From contig NC_079244.1 of NCBI RefSeq assembly GCF_028009165.1, positions 2,356,001 to 2,420,000 of the forward strand: 64,000 bases of DNA. The letters are read 5' to 3'. Below are positions 23,486 to 34,819 of this stretch, piece after piece. Numbering within the stretch: the stretch's first letter is position 1; each line of letters starts with the position of its first letter. The notes beneath the pieces were generated by a model, which ran no database searches, had not been told where the DNA came from, and worked only from the letters and a program-made list of their open reading frames with translations. This DNA is from Akanthomyces muscarius. Lineage: Eukaryota; Ascomycota; Sordariomycetes; Hypocreales; Cordycipitaceae. The position numbers and the translations under genes are program-made.

Positions 23486-23967
23486 ATTTAAAAATGATTT
23501 GGATACCAGATGTATTATGAGCACTAGCGCATGCAGCCTAATTGATTGCAATTAATTGCCACTTTGATGTGCCTGTAGTGATTGACCGCGTAATGTAGTC
23601 ATGTACTTGTAACTCTATGTTTGTGCCTGTGTGCTTATAGTCGCAAGTACAAAGTACAACTGTAGTTGCGCACTTGTACTCGTGTGCTTTGTAGCAATCA
23701 TTTGCTCGCAACAGTGTACTTGCAGTCATATGTATATACAGTGCGCCTGTGGCCCGTCAAGAAACTAAGCAGCTTTTAATAACTATCAACGCAGGCTAAA
23801 CTATGGTATATGGAATAACAAAATCTGCAGTCCCAGCTGCTTGTAGCCGGGGCATCCTGGTATATCATAAACGTATGTAACCAAAACTTTCCTTTTCAGC
23901 CGTTTTACTCGTAAGCACACTTTCATCATGCAATGGCGGCGGCAAAAAGCTGCCCTGACCCATAATA
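23486..23967. other. Convergent 3' intergenic region with repeated GTACTTG/CAAGTAC
   Basis: Between two convergent genes. GTACTTG occurs at 23603-23609 and 23716-23722 and its complement CAAGTAC at 23644-23650, with related ACTTGTA copies between, so small hairpins are possible. This is probably 3' UTR or terminator sequence. Confidence 0.5.
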
Positions 23968-25023
23968 TCACGGCGGCACCGACGCGCCATACAGATGCCC
24001 TGGGTATATCCGCGGCGGCCGCGCATAGTTGTTGGGCCCCGAGATGAGCCGCTGGTGGCCGAGCGTGTTGTAGAGCTCCGGCAGGGACCCGACGTGCGCG
24101 TACATCCAGCCGGTGTAGTAGCGCTCGCAGCCGTCGACGGGCATCATGCCGGCGTCGCCCTCGCCGTGCGGCGGGCAGTTCTTGTCGATGATTGTGCACG
24201 CCAGGTACTGCATGGGCCCGTTGCGGTCGAGGCGCAGCCAGTCGTCAAAGGCGGCGAGCGTGCGCAGGCAGCGCTGGTCAATGTACACGCAGTACATGAA
24301 GCGCGGGACGTGCGACTCGATGAAGGGCCCGTCGGCGCCGGGCCCGTCGCGCTGGGGTGTGCGCGCCGCCGCCCACGCGGCAAAGTGCCGTCGCACCGTG
24401 TCCTTGGACGCGCCCTCCAGGCTCGGGTCCTCGACGACGGTCCACTCGAGGTACGGCGCGAGCTGCCGCCCCGACGTGTCGACGCCGCCGCCGCCGCCGC
24501 CGCCGCCGAGCCGCGGCGTCGCGGCCAGCGCGTTGTGCACCTCCTGCCGCATGTGCATGAGGAAGCGCTGCCAGGCCGCTTCGTCGGCGTACGCGCACCC
24601 GCGGTAGATGACGAAGCCCCAGGCGTGGAAGCCCGTCTGCTGCATGGTGTGCAGGACGTGGCCGAGGCGGCCGACCGGCGCGGCGGGCGGGCTGCTGGCC
24701 GCGGCCGCGGGCTGCGCCGTGCCGACGGTGGCCGAGGACACGGAGGAGGAGGATGGGGAGGCGGTATTGGCTGGGGCATGCGACGATGCCGACGGATAGT
24801 ACTGCTGGTGGTGTTGTTGTTGCTGCTGCTGCTGCTGCTGCGACGGTTGATGCGACGGCTGCAGAGCAGCATGGTAGCCGCCGTGGGGTATTTGAGACGG
24901 CTGCTGCTGCTGCTGTTGCTGCGTGCCGTGCATCGATGCGCCGGGGACGACGCCTTGTGCCTGCTGCGCCGCCCCGGCCTGCGCCTGGGCGGCAAGATCG
25001 GGATGCATCATATGCAAATCCAT
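23968..25023 (-). CDS. Conserved fungal protein with poly-Q N-terminus, function unknown
   Basis: An intronless 351-aa ORF from ATG 25023 (MDLHMMHPDLAAQ). The frame is open further upstream, but only with a non-ATG start. About the first 130 residues are low-complexity with several Gln runs (from CTG/TTG repeats on the plus strand at 24813-24840 and 24901-24921) plus Ser/Pro/Ala. The rest is ordered and rich in aromatic residues and Cys: TGFHAWGFVIYRGCAYADEA, APYLEWTVVEDPSL, HVPRFMYCVYIDQ and CERYYTGWMYAHVG. I recognise the type of uncharacterised protein common in Sordariomycetes but no characterised domain. A run of eight Gly in the middle marks a flexible loop. GC content is far above that of the flanks. 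Confidence 0.75.
   Translation of the reverse strand: MDLHMMHPDLAAQAQAGAAQQAQGVVPGASMHGTQQQQQQQPSQIPHGGYHAALQPSHQPSQQQQQQQQQHHQQYYPSASSHAPANTASPSSSSVSSATVGTAQPAAAASSPPAAPVGRLGHVLHTMQQTGFHAWGFVIYRGCAYADEAAWQRFLMHMRQEVHNALAATPRLGGGGGGGGVDTSGRQLAPYLEWTVVEDPSLEGASKDTVRRHFAAWAAARTPQRDGPGADGPFIESHVPRFMYCVYIDQRCLRTLAAFDDWLRLDRNGPMQYLACTIIDKNCPPHGEGDAGMMPVDGCERYYTGWMYAHVGSLPELYNTLGHQRLISGPNNYARPPRIYPGHLYGASVPP
24813..24921. repeat. CTG/TTG trinucleotide runs encoding poly-Gln
   Basis: Two interrupted trinucleotide runs (24813-24840 and 24901-24921) encode the Gln tracts of the overlapping minus-strand protein. Such runs vary in length between strains. Confidence 0.7.
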
Positions 25024-28000
25024 CTCTCGCGCTGGCTGGCCTCCTTGGTTTTTAGCGACGGAGGAGCAGCAATGCGGCGGAGGCGGGCGGCGGCGCAATC
25101 TCTGTGTGGCGGGGTCGATGCCCCCTCTCGAGGGTGCGGGAGAGAGGTTGGACAATGTGTGGCTCCCATCTAATGTGCGACAGAAACAGAAAACCGCTAT
25201 GAAATGATGTTTTATTCTTGCTTGACGGGGTCTTGCTCCCTCTGACTATTCTCTCATTTTTTTGGCTTTGACTTTTGGCGTGTGTGATTTAAATGAACAG
25301 TGGGATGGGCTGAGCTAAAAATTACGGTTATGGATGGGGGGGATATCGCGCAAGGTTCTCATTTGCTTGCATTGCGCCCGCCTGGAATAGTTGATAGGCT
25401 ATAACCGCGAGCAGTCTGTTTTTTATCCCGCACCGACCCTGGTGGCTGATTGTCCGGCTTATTACCCAGTGATTGCGTAAAGCATTAGGCAGTTCGGGCA
25501 CTTTTTGACCAGTTGTTGTTTGTCTGACTTTCGGCTCGGCGCATCTTGGAGTGCAATCACGTGCAGATCTTGTGGACGGCGTCGGGCAAACATCACGATC
25601 GGTGGCGATCTAGGATGTATGGTCAGTGTATCCGATTTTGCGGAGTCTTTTTGTCATACATGTGCAGCTCCTAATATTGATCTGCTCATATAGCATATCA
25701 CGACATCCGACCATGGGTTGCTGGATGAGTGACGTCGCTCGGTATGCGAGTCAGACGGCTGCTAACGGGCCACCAGCGCCCAGTTCCCCACGAAACCGCG
25801 GAAATAACCTGCAGACGACCGAGTACGTTGAAGAAGCGATACTTTACAGACTCTGTAAATGTAGCCCGAAACTTTAAGCAAAGGCCCTGCAGCGCTGAAC
25901 GCGGGCAACTTGGAGTTCAACTTAAAGAGTCTAGGGTAGGCGCAGTACAGCGGCGGTTTCAATGGTTCATCGCAATTGGCTGAGCAAAGCAACATAAGTG
26001 CCAGCGCAGTGGCATGTTCGGTACTTGATATGCAAAATGCAAGAGTGTGTCAATGTGTGTTCAGTCGCAGAGCCGCAATTGCCCGCGAGGGGCCAAAACC
26101 TGCATTAGACCGGTCAGAAGAGACTGGGTTTCATGTCCAGGTGAAACCTAGCAGCAACATGCAAAGCAGCAAGGCTGGGAATGGCGGCCGTTTCTCGTCA
26201 ACGACAAGACGAGGAATGAAGACGTTTATCAAACGGTATGCAAGCAGCGGAAGGCGTCTTGCGAGTTGGAGCACGATGCGGGTTTACGTGATGGCGTAGC
26301 TGGACTGACCAATACTGGCGAGGTGGATTGCACCGTGGGCGGGCGGGAGGAAGCACGAGACAAGGGTCCACGGCATGGTCTGGGCGTATACAGTTCAGAG
26401 ACATGGGTCCAAAGACATTGTTCTGGAGTCGAGCATGAGCTGTAGAGTGCGATGGGTGAGTCGCCGGATATATCGGCAGGCGTGATTGATAGCCTGAGCC
26501 GTCCTTCTTTTCCAGCGACAGCCCACCACCCCAAAATGCGAATTGACTCAAGAAAAGCAGCGGCCATATGGTGCAAATCTGCCATTGACCTTTGGCAGAT
26601 TTGTCCAGAGGGGGAAAATAGGGTCAAAGTGGGCTGTGATATGATGTGCCGCCCAGCCCACGTTCCTCCACGGTGGAGGTGTCGAACAACTGCGGGCGTG
26701 CGTGCGTGCGGTCGATTTCAACGACGGCACGTCAACAAGATGGACCCCATGAAAACCAAGACTTTGCACGAAAAGAAACAGGAGATGCTCGAAACTGACT
26801 GCCGGGGACGGACACATGCTGTTCCGGAAAAACACAGCCCACCCGCGAGCTAATCAGCCCAACCAGAGTGGTTTGCAACCAGTCATTCAGTGCATGCGAC
26901 ATGCGACAGGCGACAGGGGTAGGGATAAGAGAGACAGGCACACGAGCAACCGAGCACGAGGCGAAGCACGCGAGCTCTTTGGCGGAGCGCAACTGGCTGA
27001 GTGGGATATGGAGAGAGAGAGAGAGAGAGAGGAGGTGGAGCGATTCGAAATCACTGGGGGGTGGAGAAACGGGGGGAGTTTTTTGCGAAACAAGAGGGCA
27101 AGATTGTCGAAAGACTAACTGTTTTTCTGGCTAGTTTCTCTGGTGCTTTTATTGGCACGCAAGCACACTTGCGGGTTTTGATTCTGCACCACCAAAAGGC
27201 GCTGGGGACGGCGGCCATTCCTGGTATGCACATGGGCGAACCGTGTGCTGCTATTGGCTGCGCCCCTCTGCCACGGTTGGCGAGCACGCGACACTTTGCT
27301 CGATGCTGCTTGGTCAATCCGGGTCCCCTTTGCTTTTCTCGCGACTTTTTTCTCCTGTCGGACCATTATAATTCCCTCTTGTAGTTAGCATTTCTTTTCT
27401 GTTAGCATGTGGCCCTTTGCTGATTGCATGTATCCTGTACTGGTACTACCAACAGTGGCGGCGCGTGGCCCTGCGCACTGCTCTCCGCCTTCTTCTTGCC
27501 CCCCCCCCCGCGGGCTATGTTGACTGCGAGAGGAAGTCAAGCGTCTGCCCTCGTGGCTAGTTGTGCAGCCTTTTTACTCGTTCAAATCGTGATAGACCTA
27601 GCACGGCCCTGCTCGTCCTACCCCCCCTTCCATAGATTGCTTGCTTGCCAAGCGTCGAAAACGTGATTGCCCCATCTCCTCTCTGTGTATCTTGCCTTTT
27701 CTCATTTCCTTTCCTCTTCTTTTACCTTTTTTGCCACTGATTCATATCTTCAACCTCTTTCATTCGCTCCTCGCGTGCTCATTTTATTCCGTCTCACTTC
27801 TTTTTGCTGCTTGACGAAAAGATAAGCACGACCCAGTCGTGTGCGTTGTTAGTCTGGATTGCGGCCACACCCACACTATCTTGTTCAATACTTGGCCCCC
27901 CACAAACTGTCACGCCCTCGACTGCTCTTCTTGGCCTTATGCGAGATTGTCCATGGACTCTATCTTTTTCCCTCATTCATCCTCTCGCTGTTGACTGGTT

Positions 28001-28508
28001 CATTATCGATTCTATTCGAGGACGACGCGTGGTTTCAGATAAAACTAAATCTCCTCGGCATACAATACACCCTACTACACACCCGCGTGACGCCACAAGA
28101 GTATCAGTTTCACATTCGATAACGACTTTGCTCTACGGATCTCTCTGAATATTCAGATAAGGAAAGAAAACACCCTGGTCTGAGCCTTAAAGTAGCTGCG
28201 TGGCTTTGTCGTCCATATAACGCAACCTCGACCTATTGGCCCGCTACCGCAGCCTGATCTCGACACGGACGCCGCCAATTAGCCTTACACGGTCTCAAAA
28301 AAAAAAAGAAGAAGAAGAAAACTCTCCGAATTCAACTACATTGGCAAAGAACTGGAAGCCTTCTTGCAGTCGACCCATTTCATATTCGTATACGCGTTGT
28401 ACGCCAACGGCACGCAGGCCTGAACGAGCCGGAAGCTGTAGCCCCGTCACTGCAACCATCATCTACTCGACGACACACACGACACCGAGAAAATCTTCAC
28501 ATATCAAA
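25024..28508. other. Gene-free region, 3.5 kb, upstream of a bHLH factor
   Basis: The longest gene-free stretch of the window, lying between two divergent genes. It holds a (GA)n run at 27010-27031, a C9 run near 27490, a strongly pyrimidine-rich section at about 27660-27800 and an A11 run near 28296. Long upstream regions and long leaders are common for developmental transcription factor genes. I find no supported coding sequence. Confidence 0.55.
27010..27031. repeat. (GA)n microsatellite
   Basis: About ten uninterrupted GA dinucleotides in non-coding DNA upstream of the bHLH gene. Confidence 0.9.
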
Positions 28509-29812
28509 ATGCCTCGACCCGGCCTCCCTCTTACCCCTGGATCATCAACAGATCTCAAAGGCAAAGACGGCGCCAACCACATCGCCTCGCTCCACCTGGC
28601 GTTCGAGCTGCCCCCTCCCGCTATCCATGACGCCGCGCGTACATCCCCGGGCAAGCTCTCACCCGGTTCGTCCGCCCACCACGGCCAGCCGCACCACCAG
28701 CACATGAGCCCTCCATCTTATCCTATGCAAGCTGCCGAGACGGTCAAGGCACGCCGCCGTTCGTCGGCCGCCACCAAGGAGACCAAGGACAGCAACGCCG
28801 CCTTTGCCCTGCCGCCGCCGCCGACGCGCTCCCGCAAAATCATCCAGATGAAGCCCCGGCAGGAGGATGCCGTTGCCACTGCCGAGGCGTCGGCCTCACA
28901 GGAGAGCACCGGAAAGGGAGGAGGAGCTTCCAAGACGGCCAAGACGACAGCAGCCAGCGCGTCGGGGAGTGGTGGTGCGGCTGCTGCTGGTGCGTCCGGC
29001 AAGAGCGGCAAGAAGCAGCCGAGTGCCACGAGCGCGGCCGGACGCAAAATTGCTCGCAAGACTGCTCACAGCCTGATAGAGAGAAGGCGGCGCAGCAAGA
29101 TGAATGAGGAGTTTGCCGTCCTGAAGAACATGATTCCTGCCTGCACGGGCGACATGCACAAACTGGCCATTCTGCAGGTACGCGCGCCTCAGACACGCGA
29201 TCCACACAACAAAGTATAATGAGGGAAAAGAAATACTAACAGAAATAGGCTTCGATCGAGTATATTCGCTACCTCGAGGACTGCGTTTCTCAGCTCAAAG
29301 CCCAGCACGACGGCGACCACCGCGGTGACCTCTCCGCCTCGGGCAACCCCCTGCCGTCGATCCGCGAATTCCACCCGACCTTTCACGGCGAGCCTGGCGA
29401 CGTGGAAATGTCCGACTCGGAAGCTGTGTCGCCTACGTTCACCGCCCGTCCCGACCACCACTACCAGGCGCATCAGCACCAACCATCTGTGTCGCCGGCG
29501 CTGCACGCCCAAGATGCCCGCCCGCGCCATCACTCGTACTCGTCCGCGACGTCGGCCGTTGGCCCCGAGTACCGCCATCACAGCTTCACGCTCTCGGCCA
29601 CGCCGTCGCCGGCCTTTGGACCGCAGCGCCATGGGCCGTATGCCCGGAGCAGCACGTCCACGACGGCGTCCACGGTGACGAGCCCGGCGCTGAACCCACA
29701 GACCGAACTCGACCAGGAGGCGACGGCGGCGCTGCTGATGCTCAACAATGACCGCCGAGGCACGGCGCCGAATGCGCGAGGACTGTCTGTTCGTGACTTG
29801 CTGAGTGGTTAA
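28509..29812 (+). CDS. bHLH transcription factor (DevR/Esc1-like)
   Basis: A 410-aa predicted nuclear regulator. Exons: 28509-29177 and 29249-29812; the 71-nt phase-0 intron (GTACGC...AATAG) falls inside the second helix of the HLH. The bHLH spans about residues 183-240: the basic region and helix 1 read RKTAHSLIERRRRSKMNEEF, then a loop (PACTGDMHKL) and helix 2 (ASIEYIRYLEDCVSQL). The His-Glu-Arg positions of E-box (CANNTG) binders are seen as H-x-x-x-E-R-x-R-R. The N-terminal 180 residues and the C-terminal 150 are Pro/Ser/Ala/His-rich and probably disordered. The combination resembles Aspergillus DevR and S. pombe Esc1, which act in sexual development. The function here is inference. The gene has a 3.5-kb upstream region. 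Confidence 0.9.
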
Positions 29813-30097
29813 GCTGAGCGAGAATGATGTTGCGCTAAAATTGTGTATTTTTTCTTGGCGGCGGCGAACATGTGATGAGACAACGAACAGTATACCTTGA
29901 CAACGCCGGAACATTGTCTGGACAGTTTGCGATTTGTATTTATTGGCGTTCACTGGATCGGACCAGGGCTTGATATCAACTTGGATTGCTTGCGGAACGA
30001 CCGTAATGTAACTTATTAATTATTAACGTGAATCTATAATTGCGGTAATTATCAACGTGATTCGACTTTTCCTGTAGAGGCCAGGTATACATCAACT

Positions 30098-31312
30098 CTA
30101 TGCCTTGAGTCTTTCGGTTGAGGCCATGTCGGCCTTGGCGTCCATGACAAGGAAGCTGCCAGGGTTAGCTTTGTGAGTACAAACACGGAAGCGCCTTTAC
30201 TCACTTGTACCACAGAATTGTGGGCGCAATCGTCATAAGATGCCACAAGCTGTGCGCATCAATCGAGCCCAGCCACGGCGGAAAGTCAAACAGCTCCATG
30301 CTCATGGCAAACATGACCCAGGCGACCACCAGACCGGGCCACGTCGTCCACAGACGCTTCGACTCCCTATACTTTTGGACACTGAACCACGTCCACAGAA
30401 TATTCTGCACGATGCCGACGGCAATGTTGGCCGTCATGTTGTACGCGTAGTCCCAGCGCACACCCTTGAGGTAGGCCACGTGGGCGCAGTAGAGCAGCAC
30501 GCAGAGCAGCGTCCACGCGCGCAGCACCGAGCGGCGGTTGGGGGTGGCGCGGTCCAGCCGGAACACGCGGATGGGCGCGTAGTACGTGCCGTACAGCACG
30601 TTGGCGCCGGCGGCGAAGTAGTCGAGCTGCTCTGTGGCGGGGAAGTCGCGCGTGTGGAAGACGGCGGAGCACACCCACGAGGCGATGCCGACGTAGGCGA
30701 GGGCGACGTAAAAGGGCCGCATGGTGTAGCGGGCGGGGATGCGCGCGCGCACCTTGGCCAGGCCTGCCCAGTGCGCCCAGAGGTTGCCAAGCGAGAAGAG
30801 CACGGAGAAGGGCTCCTGCATGCCGAGGAAGCGGTGAAAGGGCCACTTGCCGTGGAACTGCACGACGCGCTCCGAGGCGGCGACGCGCTGCGTCGTGATG
30901 ATGTGCTGGCAGGCGTAGTCGCATTCGGCGGCGCAGTTCCAAAGGAGGAGACGACGGAGGGGGGCTGGAGGGGTTCAAACGTCAGTCAAGTTTCAAAGCA
31001 CAAGTTCGTCATCGTTCGGTGTAGTGATGGGTGTGTCGAGGGGGGCATTCGCGTAACGTACGGATTGATGTCTGTTTGCCATCGCGACAATTTTCAGACT
31101 CGCAGACCTGCGTCAGTTAGCACCTTGAATGCCGTCTTCCATGGCCATTGCATCTCCATCTCAAGCTTGTCATCAACACGTACTTGCACACAGTCCCTGA
31201 ACTCAGGCAGTCTGTCACCCACCGATGCCCTGACGAAGCCGGCAAAGAGTACGAGGGCAAGGAGCGCCAGCAGCGGCGTGCCAACCCAGGTCCTCTGCCT
31301 CGATGGGAGCAT
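30098..31312 (-). CDS. PER1: Per1/PGAP3-type GPI-anchor lipid remodelling protein
   Basis: A 330-aa ER membrane protein required to remove the unsaturated sn-2 acyl chain from GPI anchors. Exons: 31312-31184, 31107-31062, 30964-30205, 30155-30098, with all joins phase-consistent. The last intron was recognised because the open frame otherwise ends at WYK*, whereas splicing gives WYNFLVMDAKAD, the expected family end. The start is the ATG at 31312 (MLPSRQRTWVG); the longer frame needs a TTG. It has a signal peptide, then GDRLPEFRDC, a Cys-rich luminal part (LLLWNCAAECDYACQH), VQFHGKWPFHRFLGMQEP, and multiple membrane segments with the conserved His residues (SAVFHTRD, DAHSLWHL) of the CREST hydrolase superfamily. 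It should act on GPI proteins such as the GH72 and Kre9-like products encoded nearby. Confidence 0.93.
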
Positions 31313-32051
31313 GGTTATCCTGTCATTCAACTGCCAATGACGGAATCAAACGATGGAGGGAAGAAAAGCTGATGTTGTAGTAAGAACCTAGATACAGGGG
31401 CTGGGGAAGACAATGTGGAGGGGCGGGATGGGATTTCGGACGTCGTGGCTTATGCTTAGTTTGGGCCTGCGTCCCCTGTTTTGCGATCCCGGAACGCTGA
31501 GCCGCAGCGGTGACAGCTCGCAGCGGTGACAGCTGCCAGCTACTGTTCTGCAGACTTGGCTGCGCACCTACCTCATTGGTACCATCCAACCTGCGCGATT
31601 GTAGTACTCATGTCGTGAATCGGTAAAATGGCCTGGTTTCCTCATTACATGGTTTTATCTTCTAATAGTGCAGGAAAGAATTCCTGCCAAAATGACAATC
31701 GAAGGACAGGCAGCCTATTATGCACCTAGGCACTGGTTGCAGGTAGTGTAGCTACACTAATGACAAGCGCTTTTATAGGCTGTGCACATGAAGCCTCACT
31801 TCCTCACTTATACTGGTTCGCACGGCTTACAACATAGCTGCATCTAGACTCTAGATTCATCCTTTTACCACCATGTTTTTTTTTTTGCTAAAATGATCGC
31901 CGTCCTCCAAACACTCCACCTCGGCTTTGACCTGCGGAATATAAATGACTAGCGCGGAACGGAACCGCTTCCCGGCGAGGCTTTACAAGTATGTCACCGG
32001 CCGCCGCATCAACGTGTCCCATCCTACCCATTCATCATTGCTTGTCCTGAG
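31313..32051. other. Divergent intergenic region, 0.7 kb
   Basis: Upstream region shared by PER1 (-) and the dehydrogenase gene (+). It is AT-rich around 31620-31900. No gene is seen. Confidence 0.6.
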
Positions 32052-33172
32052 ATGCCTTCTATTGCTTGGATTGGACTGGGTAGCATTGGAGAGGTACGCA
32101 AGGGCATGGACCAACGCAAGGACATGATGACTGACCACTCCGTAGGCCATCTGCAAGAACCTCGCCCAGCATGCGCCGCTGGAGGAGCCGGTGATGGTGT
32201 GGAATCGCACCGTGGAAAAAGCAGAGCGCCTGGCAGCTACGTCTGACAAGATGGAAGCCGCAAAGTCACTGGCGGATGCCGTCTCGCGAGCAGACATCAT
32301 CTGCCTCTGCCTGGCGGACGATGCCGCCGTGAGCAGCGTGGTAGACGAAGCGGCGCAGTTGTCTGTGTCGGGCAAATTGTTTGTCGACTTGTCTACTGTG
32401 CATCCCGATACAGACCAAACGCAGGCAGACAAGCTGCAGAGTATCGGAGCTACGTTCATTGCCTGTCCTAGTGAGTAAGATTTTGAGCCTGCTAAGAAGG
32501 TTCGCTAACACAGCAAGTCTTCGGGGGTGTCGCCCTGGCGATTGAAAGACAAATAACTCTTGTCCTGGCTGGCCCTTCTGACGCCCTTGCCAGATTCGAA
32601 CCTTTTACAAAAGACGTGTAAGCAAGAAAAAAGAGACATATCATCTGCGCCGGCTGCAGTCTAACAGGCGTAGAATATGTAAAGACACGATAAAACTTGC
32701 GGATCAGCCTCTTCGAGAGGCCGGCATGCTCAAACTCGTCGGCAACTTTGTCCGCTTCTCGGCCATAGAAGTCCTCTGCGAAGCCAGTGTCCTTTCCGAA
32801 AAGATTGGTCTACCAAAGGAGACGCTGGCTAAGTTTGTGGGGGCCATGATTTCAGGACCTAGCGCTGGACAGCTCGCGATGCTGCACTCTGGAGCGTACA
32901 GCGACCTCACCACGGTGCGTATCTGCGCCATCTTTTAGCAGCCGAGCTTTATTAATGTCGCGGAAAAGAACATTGCGCCGATCAGTATGGCTCTGAAGGA
33001 AAACAGCTATCTGAATGACCTCGCCGAGCGTAACGGCGTCAAGCTTCGTGCGCTGGACACGGTGACGGCGCACGCGGAGCGCGTCAACGAAATGAGAGGA
33101 TCAGATGCCAAACTGCTTGCTATTTACGGGTCAATCAGAGAAGAGAATGGCCTACCGTTTGAAAACAACTGA
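32052..33172 (+). CDS. NAD-binding beta-hydroxyacid dehydrogenase (3-hydroxyisobutyrate dehydrogenase-like), with a 24-nt anomaly
   Basis: Exons: 32052-32093, 32146-32470, 32518-32617, 32668-33172. The last contains a 24-nt segment (32915-32938, GTGCGT...TTTTAG) with an in-frame TAG. Without it the product is 315 aa, a normal family length. The Rossmann glycines are at residues 8-13 (IGLGSIGE), FVDLSTVHP is the substrate-site segment, and GMLKLVGNFV carries the catalytic Lys region of 6-phosphogluconate-dehydrogenase-related enzymes. The helical C-terminal domain continues in the same frame on both sides of the segment (SGAYSDLTT, then QPSFINVAEKN). A 51-nt alternative intron (32896-32946) also keeps frame but removes conserved residues. 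The acceptor of the third intron is ambiguous (32667 or 32673). If nothing is spliced out, the C-terminal third is lost. Substrate unknown. Confidence 0.75.
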
Positions 33173-34819
33173 GCGGGCATAATGCTGTGCTGAAGGAGGC
33201 AGTTTAGAGACCAGGTTTCTTGCCAAACACACTGCGCGTCTGTGATATTTTACCGATTTTTACTTTGTGAGGCTTTTTGGAGCGACTTTGATAGCACTGC
33301 TTCTTGTGATCAATGCTTGTTGCGCTCCTGCAACAGACAGTTCCACAGCTTATTGATCGGCAAGGAATCTGCGCTGATTTTTTAATGGGATTCAACTGCC
33401 GACAAGTTCTCCTTGGCACAGATATCAGACTTGAGAAAATTGTGGCGTTTTCAAGCTTTTAAGTTCGCCGCCACCGTCGGCCAACGTGTCTCCGCGGCCG
33501 GCCGGGGTCTCGGGCCCGAAACCGTCTCTGTAAGGCTGGACGCTTCCATACAGTACAATCTTCAACAGAAGTAATCTGATAAAATATGCAAAAAGAAATC
33601 AATAAAAAAAGCCAAATGCTCATCAATCGCGATCTCGTCTCACACAGGCTTCGATAAGCAGCATCGTCAGCAGCGATTACGCCGTTTTCCGAGCAATGGC
33701 GATCCAAAAGTCTGACACCTCTTCCAGCGCCACCCGCAAACTGCTAGCCCTACGGGCCTACCGATGCATGCGTCGTTTATTTGCTCTCGGCAGAGCTGCC
33801 GTCGCTCCAGCTTGCGTCACCCTCCCCATTATTGAAATGAGATGCCAAATGAGGTGTTAATTTTCGTTGGTGTTCCAGTAGGTGGGCGTGCGCTGGCCGT
33901 CGAGTAGGGGCGGTGCAGAAGCCCACAGGGCGCAGGGCAGGGCAGCACGGAGCACCTAATGAGGGCACCATTCCGGCCGAAAGTCAAAGTGATTGACTGC
34001 CGCTGTAAGTTGCTTTCTTAGGAAGCCCTTCCGCCTCCTTGGTACAGCCTTGGTTGGCTTTGCATGACTAGAGGTTGAGACGCAGCATTTCATCATATGC
34101 AGCATTGTCCATTTCGGATAGAGCCATCTTAATTTTTTTCTTCGCCTTTTGCTGCGGGACTCGTCATCCTTCCCCTGAGATTACTGTTTGTTATCTTGGG
34201 CGAAACCCGGGCTTAGCAACCCCGGAGCCGCAACCAATAATCACAACGGGCACCATTGACCAGTACCACACTGCTGTGTCGGAATTGGACAGGGTCCTGC
34301 CCATGCGGCCCGGCATTCGCCGCGAACACTTGCAAGACAGCAGTGCCTTTGATGCTGCCGCGTTATTCAGCGCAGCGTTGAACTTGGCTTCTGACCGCAG
34401 AAGGACTTGGCCTCTCTGCCTAAACAACCATCGAGGCATATGATGACATTTGCCTGAGTACTTGGACTGTACGGAGTAGCCTTTCAATAATCCCGTAAGC
34501 ATGAAGACGCTATGAGACACGCCTCGTTCTGGGCCCCCTGTGGACGGGCCACCGGCTAGTTAGTGCATAGCCTCGCGCACAGAAACTCTGATGGCGCCTG
34601 CGGCAGTGTTTCCGTGCAGGCTAAGCCTGGTGAGATGACTCGGAGGAATTTAGTTGGTTCCCACAAGGAGCCTTGGCTTCGATTTACATATAATGAACCC
34701 TGGGTCGCATCAACAGCAGCATGCCTTCGGCTCGACCCTCTTTTCTCAACTGTGTTGAACATCTCAGCCTTGCAACGCTTGAGCAGCAGCAGCCCAAACG
34801 CCATTTGCCAAAAAGCAAC
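33173..34819. other. Intergenic, 1.6 kb, no supported gene
   Basis: Between two plus-strand genes. Short open frames only, none with protein-like features. It is the presumed promoter of the LtrA-like gene. Confidence 0.55.

Noticed and set aside
21998..23551. 517-aa minus-strand open frame across the P5C dehydrogenase gene
   Set aside because: It is the antisense shadow of a gene with strongly C-biased third positions. Its translation is Leu/Val/Gly-rich low complexity without domain features.
23995..25173. 392-aa plus-strand open frame opposite the poly-Q gene
   Set aside because: Antisense of a GC-rich coding region, with Arg/Gly/Ala-rich artefact composition. The minus-strand protein has conserved-looking aromatic/Cys blocks.
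27010..27031. (GA)n run as a mobile-element tail
   Set aside because: No target-site duplication, no coding remains and no inverted repeats nearby. It is a plain microsatellite.
30240..31340. 366-aa plus-strand open frame over PER1
   Set aside because: The minus strand gives a complete Per1 protein over four exons. The plus frame is a shadow spanning its introns.
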